In this document: piece by piece, positions 1 through 9,563 of the stretch
How the letters are laid out: each line of letters starts with the position of its first letter
Numbering within the stretch: the stretch's first letter is position 1
NCBI RefSeq assembly: GCF_041435115.1
Contig: NZ_CP108046.1
Coordinates: 372,001-436,000, forward strand
Direction of reading: 5' to 3'
DNA length: 64,000 nucleotides
Source of the DNA: Streptomyces sp. NBC_00289
GTDB lineage: Bacteria; Actinomycetota; Actinomycetes; Streptomycetales; Streptomycetaceae
Notes under the pieces: generated by a model
What the model was told of the DNA's origin: nothing
The model's database searches: none
The model's input: only the letters and a program-made list of their open reading frames with translations
Position numbers and translations under genes: made by a program

Positions 1-834
1 ACTGTTCGCCGTGCTGGAGCGTGAGCTGGCCAAGGGGCCGGTGGCACACGGGTGGCCGGACCAGACCTGGACCCTGTCGCGGATCAGGACGCTGATCGGG
101 CGCCGCTTCCACAAGAGCTACACCGTGCAAGGGGTCGCCGCCCTGCTCAAGCGGCACGGTTGGAGCTGCCAGGTTCCCGCCCGGCGGGCGATCGAGCGGG
201 ACGAGAACGTGGTGGCCGGCTGGGTGAAGGAGACCTGGCCCCAGGTGGAAGGACCGTGGCGGCGCTCGACGCCTGGCTCGTCTTCGAGGACGAAGCCGGA
301 TTCTCGATGACGCCGCCGATCATCCGCACCTGGTCCCACCGCGGCCACACCCCTGTGGTCCGCGTCCGGGGCCGCTCCCGCCGCCGCTTATCGGTGGCCG
401 CCGTGGCCTGCTACAAGACCGGCGAACCCTCGCGGCTGATCTACCGGCCCTGCCCAGACGCCCGGCCCGATGGGCGCAAAAGCTTCTCCTGGAAGGACTA
501 CCGCGACCTGATCCAGACCGCCCACCAGCAGCTTGGCGGCCCGATCGTGCTGGTCTGGGACAACCTCAACACCCACCTCACCGCCGGCATGCGCCGCTAC
601 ATCGCCGACCGCGACTGGCTCACGGTCTTCCAACTCCCGCCCTACGCACCCGACCTCAACCCGGTCGAGGGCATCTGGTCCGTCCTGCGACGCACGACCA
701 CAGCCAACCGCGCCTTCGCCAACCCCGACGACCTGATCACTGCCGTCCGACGCGGCCTACGCCAGCTCCAGTACCGCCACGACGTCCTCGACGGCTGCCT
801 CACCGGCACCGGCCTCCGGCGCCAGCCACCATGA
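1..834 (+). CDS. IS630-family transposase, two frames, 5' end outside window
   Basis: The first frame (from the window edge to about base 260) carries the winged-helix part of an IS630 transposase, with the motif GWPDQTWTLSRIRTLIGRRF. The second frame, entered near base 255 by a -1 type shift, carries the DDE catalytic domain: FEDEAGF (first Asp), [10 protein letters not shown] (second Asp) and YAPDLNPVEGIWS (final Glu), ending at the TGA at 832-834. Two overlapping frames are normal in IS630 elements that use ribosomal frameshifting, so this may be active. No A-rich slippery run is visible at this junction, so a decay mutation is also possible. The start and left end lie outside the window. 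Confidence 0.85.
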
Positions 835-930
835 CGACATCACGCATTCAAGGTCAGTAGGTCTATCTCTACAGGACGCTAGAACCGGTGCCTTGACACT
901 GAGTATCGAGTGCTCAACTCGGGTTACTGC

Positions 931-2676
931 CCCTGGGAGCTGCCACACAATAACTCCTCGATCTTGGTGAGGATCACGGGGGTGTGAGGTCGTGCCCGGC
1001 GATCTCGGCGAGCTGTTGGGCCGTGGTCATGGTGAGGGCGCCGGTCGAGACGGTGTGCCCGAGCGCGGCGAGAACGGGGGTGGTCTCCCGGAGGGTCGCG
1101 CCGATCCTGCTCTTGGGCAGGCCGGTTGCCTCGGCGAGCGGTGCCTGGTCCATGGACCAGCGCTTCTTGAGGAGGAAGACGATCAGCTGGTCGGCGACGG
1201 AGAGCCGTCTGCCGCCGGCGCCGGGGCCGCCGGCGGGGCGCTTCCGGGCAGAAAGATCGGCGGGTGCTCGGTGCACCAGCTTGGTAGCGGGCGGTGAGCT
1301 CGTCGAAGGCGGCGGGCTCGAGTCCGGTGAGGCTGGGGTGCCGCAGCCAGGCAGGCAGCTTGTCACCGGCCGGGAAACGCCCGAACTCGGCACCGGGCGG
1401 GGGTGGTTCAGGGGCGAGGGGTTCGGGGCGCAGGGTGTAGTTCCACGTGCCGTGCCAGTCGTGCGGCGTGAGGGGCAGGCGGTCCATGACACTGTCAGGG
1501 ACGGTGCCCCCGGTGGGGTAAGTGCCAGGGTCGAAGTCGGCGTGGACGACAGTCCGTTGCGTGTGGTGGTCGCTCCGATGGTGCTGACGACGACTTCGTG
1601 GCTGGTCAGGGGCCTGCCGCGCCAGTTGATGCTGATCTGCGAGAACAGCCGGTGCTCTATTTTGTTCCACTTCGAAGTTCCCGGCAGAAAGTGACAGACC
1701 GTCACATCAACGCCCGTCTCATAGGCGAAGTCCGCGAGTTCCTTCTTCCAGGCGCGCACACGGTAGCCGTTGGAGCCTCCGGCGTCGGCGGTGACCAACA
1801 GGCGGGAAGCGTGCGGGTAGCGGCGTCGCCCCTCACCGTTCCACCAGCGGCGCAAGGTGGCCACGGCGAAGGCGGAGGTGTCCCCGTCGCAGCCCACCGA
1901 CACCCAGCCGGCGTCCGCGCCGATGTCGTAGATTCCGTAGGGCACCGCCTTCTGGGCGCCCTTCTCGGGAAAATCATGCGCGCGGACCTGCACCGGCTGC
2001 CCGGCGCGGTGCCATTCGCGTCCGATGACCGCGTAGCTGCCCAGCGTCTCCTTCTTCTTGGCGTCCACGCTGATGACCGGCTGCCCGTCGGCGAGGTATG
2101 CCGTGACCTGATCGTTGATGTAACGGAACTGGGCGTCCTGTCCGGGTGCCGGGCTCCCCCGGTGGTCCTCGAGGTGCCCTGCAGGGAGAACCCCTCCGCC
2201 TTCAGCAGTGAGGCCCACCGTGTCCGAGCCGACCCGGCGCCCCTGCCGAGTCAGCTCGGCCGCCAGATTCCGGGTGGACTTCACCGTCCACAGCAGCGGA
2301 GATTCCGGGTCGCCCCGCTGGTCCGGCTCGACCAGCGCCAGCAACGCGGGCACCAGCCCCGGATCCACCTCCCGCAAGGACCTCCGCCCCGCGCCCGGCG
2401 CCCGGACCCGACCCGCAGACTCCTCCTTGTCCTCCAGCTCCCGCTTCCCGCGCGACACCGTGGACTCAGCCACCCCGGCCGCCTGGGCCACCCTGCGAAT
2501 CCCTCCATGGCCCAGAACACGGGCCGCCGCCGCACCCAGCGTCAGACGCTGCTGCCGCTCATCGAGATGTGGCAGCAACAGCCCGAACACATCCACCAGT
2601 TCTGCCTTCGTCCCCTCCGACACCACCGCATCCAGCCCATGAATACCGAGGAGTTATTGTTCGGCAGCTCCCAGGG
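931..2676. mobile_element. ISAzo13-family insertion sequence with 30-base terminal inverted repeats
   Basis: Bases 931-960 (starting CCCTGGGAGCTGCC) and 2647-2676 are inverted copies of each other with two mismatches. They bracket the transposase gene on both sides. I see no clear target duplication. The element is about 1.75 kb. Confidence 0.8.
974..2626 (-). pseudogene. ISAzo13-family transposase, degraded by frameshifts
   Basis: The N-terminal helix-turn-helix region and the DDE core (ISVDAKKKE, then VTADAGGSNGYR, then GTSKWNKIEHRLFSQIS) are typical of the ISAzo13 (Rhodopirellula-type) family. The family sequence moves between frames. A stretch near 2145-2205 (AEGFSLQGTS) and the C-terminal block near 1270-1560 (PGTYPTGG, then LPAWLRHPSLTGLEP) lie in another frame from the core, so two pairs of compensating shifts are needed to rebuild the protein. 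I treat the gene as inactive unless the shifts are sequencing errors. Confidence 0.75.
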
Positions 2677-2802
2677 CTTCGGTGTAGTCGTCGGGTGTCT
2701 GGTTCATGACGGTTCGCCTGGTTGATCGGTCAGGGAGAGCGGAACAGGCACGGCTTCCAAGATCATGGAGTTCTCGACGCCCCGTGACCTGCCTGGAAGA
2801 CC

Positions 2803-3502
2803 GTGCCTGCCGAAGCATCATCGCTGATCCCGCCTGCCCTTGACCAACTCCGCGAGCATCCAGGACTCGCGCCGGAAGAAGTGCCCGGACTGCTGGGCCG
2901 CCTCGCCCAGGTGCCCGATCCGCGTGATCCCCGTGGAGTGCGCCACTGTCTGGTCGGCGTCCTTGCCCTGGCCGCCTGCGCGGTACTGGCGGGGGCGACG
3001 TCGCTGCTGGCGGTCGGCGAATGGATCACCGACGCTCCGCCCCACGTGCTGGAACACGTCGGCGTGCGACTCGACCCCCTTCTCCCCAAACGGGCCCTGC
3101 CTGCGGAAACGACAGTCCGACGACTGCTGGCCCGGATCGACGGCGACGCATTGGACCCGGCGGTCGGCCGCTGGCTGTCCGACCGCCGCAACCAAACCCA
3201 GGGCCGGCCGAGCGGCTTGGCGGTCGACGGCAAAAGCCTTCGCGGAGCGGCCAGGGCCAACGGCCACAGGATCCACCTGCTCGCAGCCCTGGACCACACC
3301 ACCGGCCTGGTCCTGACCCAGCTGGACGTCGCTGAGAAGACGAACGAGATCACCTGCTTCCAGCCGTTGCTGGAGACCATCACAGACCTGGCCGGGGTGG
3401 TCGTCACCAGCGACGCCATGCACACCAACGCGAGCACGCCGACTACCTCCTCGGCCACGAAGCCCACTACATCGTGATCGTCAAAGACAACCAGAAGAAG
3501 CT
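2803..3502 (+). pseudogene. ISAs1-family transposase, 3' truncated
   Basis: The N-terminal two thirds of an ISAs1 (H repeat-associated type) transposase is present: LARLSxLPDPRxxRG-like start, [29 protein letters not shown] and [11 protein letters not shown] one-base shift near 3425 moves the continuation ([20 protein letters not shown]) to another frame, and similarity stops at about 3502 where IS3 sequence begins. A GC-rich hairpin with arms at about 2749 and 2808 precedes the gene, as also seen before the ISAs1 copy at 38,064. Confidence 0.8.
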
Positions 3503-3958
3503 CGGGCCTTGACCCGGAAACTTCCCGCCGTCCAGCGGGAGATACGTGATGTCGCCGACGTACTTGGTGTTCGGATCGGTCGCGGTGAAGTCGCGGCCGA
3601 TCAGGTCCGGGGCCTTCGCCGCGGCCGGATCCGTAACAGTGGTGCGGTGCCTGCGGCGCAAGCGCACGCCTGCCAGGCCGATGCTCCGCATCACGCGCGC
3701 GATTCGCTTGTGGTTGATGCGCTCGCCCGTCTCGCGGAGTTCGGCGGTGATCCGCGGGACGCCGTAGGTGCCGTCCGAGTCGCGGTGCACGGCCCGTATC
3801 CGGGCGGCGAGTCGGGCGTCGGCCATCTGCCGGGCGGCCCGGTCCGCGGCCGTCGCACGCCAGTAGTAGAAGCTGGAGCGGGCGATGCCCAGGATGGTGC
3901 ACAGCCGCTTCACGCCGTAGCGGCGGTGGTGGTCGGCAACGAACTGGAAGCGGTTCAC
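3503..3958 (-). pseudogene. IS3-family transposase orfB, N-terminal part only
   Basis: The reading frame starts with the usual orfB opening (FQFVADHHRRYGVKRLCTIL), then the HTH_21-type region (TYGVPRITAELRE) and the first catalytic block (TKYVGDITYLPLDGGKF). It ends abruptly after the first Asp block. The rest of the integrase core is missing here and a C-terminal piece lies on the opposite strand at 4316-4651. The start overlaps the orfA stop, as in intact IS3 elements. Confidence 0.8.
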
Positions 3959-4260
3959 CAGCGCGTCTCCCCGGCGAAATACTTCGCCGCCTTGCGCAGG
4001 ATCTCGCGTTCCTCCTCCAGCTCGCGGACCTTCTTGCGCAGAGCAGCGTTCTCCGCCTCCAACGGGGTCGGCGGCTCGGTCGGCGCCTCTGCCCGTCGTC
4101 CCCGCGGCCGGCTCGCACCGGCTGCCCGGACCCAGTTGCGCAGCGTCTCGGGATTGATCCCCAGATCGGCAGCGACCTGCCGGATCGTCGCCTCGGGCCG
4201 CGACTGGTACAGCGCGACGGCGTCCGCCTTGAACTGCGGCGGATAGTTCTTCATGACCAC
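3955..4260 (-). CDS. IS3-family transposase orfA (helix-turn-helix protein)
   Basis: A 101-residue protein opens with KNYPPQFKADAVALYQSRP, a HTH_Tnp_1 domain that binds the element ends, and ends with a leucine-zipper-like coiled coil (LEAENAALRKKVRELEEER) used for orfA-orfAB pairing. Length and architecture are normal for IS3 orfA. Its partner orfB is broken, so the element cannot move by itself. Confidence 0.8.
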   Translation of the reverse strand: MVMKNYPPQFKADAVALYQSRPEATIRQVAADLGINPETLRNWVRAAGASRPRGRRAEAPTEPPTPLEAENAALRKKVRELEEEREILRKAAKYFAGETRW

Positions 4261-4315
4261 GAGATGTCCGTTCTCAGATCCTCAGGATCCAGTGTCTCGT
4301 GTGTCCAAGATCAAG

Positions 4316-4651
4316 GGTCAAGGCCCGTGCGTTGAACTCGCCCAATACACGGCGTTCACCTTCACCGCCCACCTGATGGCAGCAGGTCTGGACGCGTCCA
4401 TCGGCACCGTCGGTGATGTGTATGACAACGCCCTGATGGAGTCCATGATCGGCCTCTACAAGACCGAGCTCATCGAGCGGGCCGGTCCGTGGCGGACCCT
4501 CACGGACGTCGAGTTCGCGACCGCTGAGTGGGTCGACTGGTACAACAACCGCCGCCTCCACACCAAGATCGGAGATATCCCACCCGCCGAGCACGAGGAC
4601 AACTACTACGCTGAACACCACCCCACGACCGGGGACCCAGCCAAGAACTGA
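4316..4651 (+). pseudogene. IS3-family transposase orfB, C-terminal part
   Basis: Translation gives the C-terminal catalytic block of an IS3 integrase domain: IGTVGDVYDNALMESMIGLYKTE (shown by its parts GDVYDNALMES and IGLYKTELIE), then the final Glu region FATAEWVDWYNNRRLHTKIG. It is on the opposite strand from orfA and the orfB N-terminus at 3503-4260, and about 70 residues of the middle of the domain are absent from both pieces. Confidence 0.8.
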
Positions 4652-4666
4652 AGTCTCTACGAAACC

Positions 4667-4815
4667 CAGCGCGGTTCATGCTGACCGACGGCCCGCATCT
4701 TCACATAGTGGGCCACCGTGTGGTGGTCGCACCCGGCCAGCTCGGCCGCGGCACGGTAACTGCCTGTGAGGTCGTATGCCTCAAGGATCTCCATGATCTC
4801 CCTGCTGTTCTTCAC
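4667..4815 (-). pseudogene. IS21-family IstA, N-terminal remnant
   Basis: About 50 codons from a GTG at 4815 read VKNSREIMEILEAYDLTGS followed by YRAAAELAGCDHHTVAHYV, the start of IS21 IstA transposases (helix-turn-helix). The frame then runs into foreign sequence and stops. No other IS21 sequence is seen nearby. Confidence 0.65.
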
Positions 4816-4916
4816 CCGCTCCAGCGTCGCCGAGCGGGGCTACTCGGGGCGAGCGGGGAGAAAACTGGCCGTACGCGGGGAAACCCGTGGCCATCAGTGG
4901 GGCGGTAAATGGCCGC

Positions 4917-5090
4917 CTATGGGGAGCTTGCCACGGCCGCCGTCAGGCGTCCGGTACGAGTCATGATCCCAACCATCGGCGCACTGCAGCCGATCTCACG
5001 GGCGATATCAACCAGCCGCCACCCCTGCGCGTGCAATCTGAGCGCCAGCCGCTTCTGCTCCCGGCTGAGATGACCACGCCTGCCTTGCAT
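4917..5090 (-). pseudogene. Helix-turn-helix remnant, probably IS30-type transposase start
   Basis: A short frame from the ATG at 5090 reads MQGRRGHLSREQKRLALRLH, then WRLVDIAREIGCSAPMVG, an HTH typical of the first 45 residues of IS30-like transposases. It stops after about 57 codons with no catalytic domain. It lies between IS debris and the end of the biosynthetic cluster. Confidence 0.45.
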
Positions 5091-5113
5091 CCGGCTCCTC
5101 CTGTGATCAGCGG

Positions 5114-5695
5114 CTACGCCATCTCACAGGACTCTTTGCGCTGACCGGTTGAATCCGCCGCAGCGAAAGAGGCTAGGAGTTCCCTATACCGCGTCGCGGC
5201 GGTGGCTAGGCCCTCATCGGAGAGGCCGAAGACAGTGCCGTACAGCTTGACCATCGGCTGGATGTCAAACTGGCACAGCCTCAGGGTCGCTTCCCAGCTG
5301 CTGAGGAAAGTCTCGAGAGTGGCCCTGTTCATGCCTTCGGGGGTGTAGCGCTCGGCAGGGACGCCGGCGGTGACGGCGACAACAGCCTTTTTGCCCGCCA
5401 GCTGCGAGGTAGAGCCGTCCATGGTGAAGGCCCAGCCGAGAGTGAAAACCTTGTCCTGCCACTGCTTGAACAAAGGAGTGGTGTTGTACCAGTACACCGG
5501 GTGCTGGAAGACGATCACTTCGTGTTCGGCCAAGAGCGTCCGCTCAGCATCGGCGTCGATCTGGAAGTCGGGGTAGGCGGCGTAGAGGTCGTGCACGGTG
5601 ACATGGGCCAAGTCACGGACGGCGTCCACGAGCGCCGCATTGGCCTTCGACCGAGACAGGTCGGGGTGACCTAGGACAAGGAGAACCTTGGACAT
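5114..5695 (-). CDS. NAD(P)H-dependent flavodoxin-fold oxidoreductase (KefF/MdaB-like)
   Basis: The 193-residue protein has the Flavodoxin_2 fold of NAD(P)H quinone reductases: LVLGHPDLSRSKANAAL near the N-terminus (phosphate-binding loop for FMN/FAD), FQHPVYWYNTTPLFKQWQDK (flavin-contacting PxYWYxxP loop) and the AVVAVTAGVP strand. Such enzymes pass hydride from NAD(P)H to flavin and then to quinones, azo or nitro groups. It is the last gene of the cluster, separated from the PPTase gene by about 175 bases with no reading frame I can support. A GAAGG-type ribosome site precedes the ATG. In this setting it could reduce a nitro, azo or diazonium intermediate, but a stress role is equally possible. 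Confidence 0.75.
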   Translation of the reverse strand: MSKVLLVLGHPDLSRSKANAALVDAVRDLAHVTVHDLYAAYPDFQIDADAERTLLAEHEVIVFQHPVYWYNTTPLFKQWQDKVFTLGWAFTMDGSTSQLAGKKAVVAVTAGVPAERYTPEGMNRATLETFLSSWEATLRLCQFDIQPMVKLYGTVFGLSDEGLATAATRYRELLASFAAADSTGQRKESCEMA

Positions 5696-5871
5696 GATGA
5701 GGAACCTTCAATCTGAGTGAAATAGATGAATGGATGAGGGTTGGTCGAGTGTGACGGATCAGGGGAGCGCCATCAGTCCTTGAACAGGGTCGCCCGCGGT
5801 GAACTAGCTATTTGTGAAGCTGACGTGCCAAGTAGATCCCCAGACATCCATGCCGTGGCTGACACTGCTCC

Positions 5872-6642
5872 TCAGTCGGCGACTTTCATGCGGACGCGAA
5901 TCCCGCAGCCGGCCTGCGCTCGTACCGCGGTGGCCACGACATGCCCCGGGGTCACCAGCGGATCCGCCAGCATCAGCGTCGGCTCCCAGGGCAAGACCCT
6001 CAGCTGCGGCCCGGCGAGAGGGGGTGGCCAGGTCCCAGGTGTGGGGATGCGGCGGCCTACCCCGCCGCCCCGCAGCCCGTTCCCCTCTGCCTTGCCGAGG
6101 GCTTCCTTGCTGCTCCAGAGCCAGAGAAACGCAGCGGGTCGCTCATGCGCGGACAGTCCGTGCAGCCACTCCGCCTCGCGGCGGTCGAAGTACCTGCGGG
6201 CCAGCGCCAGAGCGGGCAGGGGTCTGATCATCTCCACATCGACTCCGACGGGACAGGTCCGGCTGAACGCCACCGCGACCACTCCCTGTCCGTGGCTGAT
6301 GCTCACATGGACGTGCTCACTCCCCCGCAGGATCGGCTGCCCGCCTGGCGCGTGATCGATCCGGAGGCCCGCGACCGGGATGTTCATGGATCTTGCGATT
6401 GCCCGCAGCAGCAGTCCGCGGGCTGCTTCCCGTTCGTTGCCGCGCACCGGTGCGACGACTACGCTCACCACGTCCGGCGCAGGGCTCCGCCCTGTCGTAG
6501 CCCCGCGCGGCGGCCAGCCGCTGCATGGCTGTTGCTGGCTGTCGGCACCAGCCACGATCTGTTTGACTGGTGCCGACGAGCGTGCTGAGTGGGTCCCCGC
6601 GTCAGGGCTTGGCTCCGCGGTGTCACCTGGTGGAGAGGGCAC
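5872..6642 (-). CDS. Sfp-type 4'-phosphopantetheinyl transferase
   Basis: The conserved pair of ACPS-domain motifs is present: GVDVE (residues 133-137 from the ATG at 6642) and WSSKEALGK (176-184), which bind Mg2+ and CoA. The enzyme loads the phosphopantetheine arm from CoA onto carrier-protein serines, here presumably the ACP at 17710-17973. The first 57 residues are low-complexity and not family-like, so translation may instead start at the GTG codons near 6471; the longer start overlaps the end of the aminotransferase gene by 20 bases. A dedicated PPTase supports the cluster acting as a self-contained pathway. Confidence 0.88.
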   Translation of the reverse strand: MPSPPGDTAEPSPDAGTHSARSSAPVKQIVAGADSQQQPCSGWPPRGATTGRSPAPDVVSVVVAPVRGNEREAARGLLLRAIARSMNIPVAGLRIDHAPGGQPILRGSEHVHVSISHGQGVVAVAFSRTCPVGVDVEMIRPLPALALARRYFDRREAEWLHGLSAHERPAAFLWLWSSKEALGKAEGNGLRGGGVGRRIPTPGTWPPPLAGPQLRVLPWEPTLMLADPLVTPGHVVATAVRAQAGCGIRVRMKVAD

Positions 6643-7939
6643 GCAGGCTCCGGACGATGACGTCCACGATCCGGTCCAGGTCCGCGTCGCTGTGCGCGGT
6701 GCTGAGGAACCACGGCTCGAGGGGGTTGGGGTGGAAGTACAGTCCCAGACGCTGGCAGTGAAGCTGGAACCGCCGGTGGGTGGGGAAATCGATTGCGTTC
6801 ATCGCCGCGTCGTAGGCTTCCAGGCCTTGCTGAGGGCTGTTCAGGAGGGCTACGGACATGACCGATCCGGCTCGGGCGATCCGCACGCCGTAGCCTGCCT
6901 CTGCGAAGACGGAGCGCAGACTCTTCTCCAGGAAGGCGCAGGATCGTTCGAGGTCGTCGTAGGCGGAGTCGTGTCCCTGGATCTTCTGCAGCATGCTGAC
7001 CACGGCCTGCATGGCCGCGTGATTGCCACTGTAGACGCCGCCGTGGAACGCCTGGTTCGAGGCGAGTGGCCGCATCAGGCGACGGCTGCCGCCGAAGGCG
7101 GCCACCGGGAATCCGCCCCCGAGGACCTTGGACACGATCGTGAGGTCGGGGCGAACACCGAGCAGCTCCTGGGCCCCACCCCGTGAGACACGGAACCCGG
7201 TGATCACCTCATCGAAGATCAGGAGCGCGCCGTGTTCGGCCGTGAGGTCCGCCAGTCGCTCGAGGAACCCGGGCAGCGGGTGCACCAGGCCCGCGTTGGC
7301 GCAGATGGGCTCGCAGATCACAGCGGCGATGTCGGACCCGTGTTCGGTGAAGACCGCGGTGAGGGCATCGACGTCGTTCCAGGGGAGTTGGACGGTGTGA
7401 TGCAGTGCCTCGGGGATCATTCCCGGAGCACCGCGCAGTCCGTCCCGCTCTCCTTCGGAATCGGTGGTGATCGGGTCGCGCAGGACGGTTTCGCTCCAGC
7501 CGTGGTAGTGGCCCTCGAAGGTCACGATGAGGTTCCGGCCGGTGGTGAAGCGGGCCAGGCGGAGTGCGGAGGTGATCGCCTCGGTGCCGGAGTTGGCGAA
7601 GCGGACCTGTTCGATCGAGGGGATCAGCGCGGAGATGAGTTCTCCCGCCTGGTGATCGAGCCGGTGGATGATTCCGGTCATCGCTCCAAGCCGCAGCCGC
7701 TCGGCGACCGGCTCGACGACGTCGGGGTCGGCAAAGCCGAAGAGGTGAGGGCCATATCCCATATTCACATCGATGAGTTCGTTGCCCTCGATGTCCCAGA
7801 TACGCGCGCCCTGGGCCCGATCGATGACGAGGGGGTCCTGGATGCCGAGGTTGCGCATGTTGCTGCTGCTGCCTCCGGCGATGACGGTCCGTGTCGCCTC
7901 AAGCAGCTCGGTGTTGGTGGAGGGGGCGTGTGCGGGCAT
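6623..7939 (-). CDS. Class III PLP aminotransferase / glutamate-1-semialdehyde aminomutase-like
   Basis: The 438-residue protein is a full-length fold-type I PLP enzyme close to glutamate-1-semialdehyde 2,1-aminomutases: NSGTEA (116-121) for the phosphate, FDEVITGFR with Asp243, and the Schiff-base lysine K271 in VSKVLGGGFP. It starts at an ATG with GAGGAG upstream at good spacing. Haem synthesis seems an unlikely role for a copy buried in a biosynthetic operon, so an amino transfer or 1,2-amino shift on a pathway intermediate is more likely. The substrate cannot be read from the sequence. Confidence 0.82.
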   Translation of the reverse strand: MPAHAPSTNTELLEATRTVIAGGSSSNMRNLGIQDPLVIDRAQGARIWDIEGNELIDVNMGYGPHLFGFADPDVVEPVAERLRLGAMTGIIHRLDHQAGELISALIPSIEQVRFANSGTEAITSALRLARFTTGRNLIVTFEGHYHGWSETVLRDPITTDSEGERDGLRGAPGMIPEALHHTVQLPWNDVDALTAVFTEHGSDIAAVICEPICANAGLVHPLPGFLERLADLTAEHGALLIFDEVITGFRVSRGGAQELLGVRPDLTIVSKVLGGGFPVAAFGGSRRLMRPLASNQAFHGGVYSGNHAAMQAVVSMLQKIQGHDSAYDDLERSCAFLEKSLRSVFAEAGYGVRIARAGSVMSVALLNSPQQGLEAYDAAMNAIDFPTHRRFQLHCQRLGLYFHPNPLEPWFLSTAHSDADLDRIVDVIVRSLRALSTR

Positions 7940-8099
7940 GACTCTGGTTCTCCTCAGTAAAAGCTGGTGGAAAGATGTTTCGGTCGATGTTCGAACCGCC
8001 GCTGGACTGCTTCTGACGGGCTGCCGGCGGCGGACCGCGGAACGGCAGTGGCCGCGTCAGAGCCGACATGGTTTGATCAGGCCGCTCGGTGCCGCGTCC

Positions 8100-9563
8100 T
8101 CATTCCCGGGCGACGTGTGCGCGGGAGCTGTAGTGCTCGAGCGCGCGGTCGACGAAGTGCTTTGCTGCTCCCAGGTACTGCGCCGGATCGAGCAGGTCGT
8201 CGATCTCCCCGGCCGAGAGGACATCGCTGATCCCGGGTATCTCCAGAAGGACGGCCGGCAGTGGCCGCCCGCTGGCCTGAGCATCCCGGCAGGCTTGTGC
8301 GACAACCGACTTGGCCGACCGGCCGGGAAGCCGGCGGCCGAGGACTGCGGAGAGCCTCTCGGAGACGATCAGTGCGCCGGTGGATGCTAGGTTGGCGCGC
8401 ATCCGGGCGGCGTCGACCATCATGCCGCTGCAGAGGTCGGCTGCGGTGCTGGCGGCGCCGCCGACCAGGCGCAGGCTCTCGCGCAGCGGCATCCACTCGG
8501 CGTGCCACGCGCCGGCGGGGCGTTCGTCTTCCGAGGCCATGCTCTGCACCAGCGTCAAAGTGAGCGGCGGGACTTGCAGGGCGGCTGTTCTGATGAGGGT
8601 GGCCAGCGCGGGGTTCTGTTTTTGCGGCATCGCCGAGGAGGCACCGTTTCCGTGTCCGGCAGGCTCGGCGATCTCGGCTACTTCGGTGCGGGCCAGGCTG
8701 AGGACGTCAAGCGCGATCTTGCCGAGGGCTCCTACGGTGACGTTCAATCCATGGGCCAGGTCCGCCATCGGGCTGCGCCGGGTGTGCCAGGGCAGGACCG
8801 GCTCGGCGAGGCCGAGTTCGGTTGCGAAGGCCCGGGTCAGTTCCGTGGTGTACGTACTGGCCTGGGGCGGGGGGACATCGTGGGCTTGCAGGTACGCGGC
8901 CATGGTGCCCGCCGCGCCCCCGAGCTGCACTGGAAGACGGGTGCCGAGCAGTTCCTCCAGTCGGTCCCGGGCATCGAGGAGCCCCATGAGCCACCCTGCG
9001 GCCTTCAGACCGAAGGTGGTCGGGGTGGCGTGCTGGGTCAGAGTCCGTCCCGCCATGGCGTCTTCCCGATGGCGGGAAGCGAGCGCTGCCAGCGCTTCGG
9101 CCGCCTGGTCCAGGTGCTGGACGATCAGTGTGATGCCGCGCACCGCCACGAGCATGGCGGCGGTGTCCAGGATGTCCTGGCTGGTGGAGCCCAGGTGGAC
9201 GAAGCGTGCTGCGTCTGGATCCCGGTCCCGGACGGCCGCCGCCAGCTCCTCGACAAGCGGAACCACCGGATTCGCGGCAGCTCGGGCTCTGCGGGCAAGG
9301 CCGCGAAGATCGAACGTGTGGGCTCGGACGGTCGCGGAGATTGCCTCGGCTGCGAAAGCCGGCACCGTACCGAGCCGCGCCTGAGCACGGGCGAGGGCGG
9401 CTTCGGTCTCCAGCATGGCCTGCAGCCACGCGCGGTCCGAGACCACGTCCTCGATGGGCGCCCCGACCCGGACGGGCGTCAGCAGTCCAGTGTCGTGCAG
9501 GTTTGTGACCTGTTGCCCGTGCGGGCAGGAGCAGGCATCAGGTGCCTGCGTCTGAGCATTCAC
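8100..9563 (-). CDS. creD: CreD-like nitrosuccinate lyase (fumarase/aspartase superfamily)
   Basis: The protein belongs to the adenylosuccinate lyase / PcaB group: GSTSQD (125-130), TLTQHATPTT with His178, and the flexible signature loop SSAMPQKQNP (309-318). By itself this could be a cycloisomerase. Its start GTG overlaps the stop of the CreE-like gene (GTGA), and that pairing is the known signature of the aspartate-nitrosuccinate pathway, in which CreD splits nitrosuccinate into fumarate and nitrous acid. The first 20 residues include a Cys-rich CSCPH segment not typical of the family. The assignment as lyase is firm; nitrosuccinate as substrate rests on the neighbour. Confidence 0.82.
   Translation of the reverse strand: MNAQTQAPDACSCPHGQQVTNLHDTGLLTPVRVGAPIEDVVSDRAWLQAMLETEAALARAQARLGTVPAFAAEAISATVRAHTFDLRGLARRARAAANPVVPLVEELAAAVRDRDPDAARFVHLGSTSQDILDTAAMLVAVRGITLIVQHLDQAAEALAALASRHREDAMAGRTLTQHATPTTFGLKAAGWLMGLLDARDRLEELLGTRLPVQLGGAAGTMAAYLQAHDVPPPQASTYTTELTRAFATELGLAEPVLPWHTRRSPMADLAHGLNVTVGALGKIALDVLSLARTEVAEIAEPAGHGNGASSAMPQKQNPALATLIRTAALQVPPLTLTLVQSMASEDERPAGAWHAEWMPLRESLRLVGGAASTAADLCSGMMVDAARMRANLASTGALIVSERLSAVLGRRLPGRSAKSVVAQACRDAQASGRPLPAVLLEIPGISDVLSAGEIDDLLDPAQYLGAAKHFVDRALEHYSSRAHVARE

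Larger units (their letters stand above)
3503..4327. repeat. 13-base inverted repeat bounding a flipped IS3 segment
   Basis: Bases 3503-3515 and 4315-4327 are perfect inverted copies (GGGTCAAGGCCCG on one strand). Both lie inside IS3 transposase coding sequence in the same reading phase, each encoding GQGP. The enclosed segment carries the IS3 orfA and 5' part of orfB on the minus strand, while the orfB 3' part continues outside on the plus strand. Confidence 0.6.

Noticed and set aside
8100..9563. 3-carboxy-muconate cycloisomerase or adenylosuccinate lyase of primary metabolism
   Set aside because: The superfamily fits, but there are no beta-ketoadipate or purine genes nearby, and the start-stop overlap with a CreE-type gene points to nitrosuccinate.
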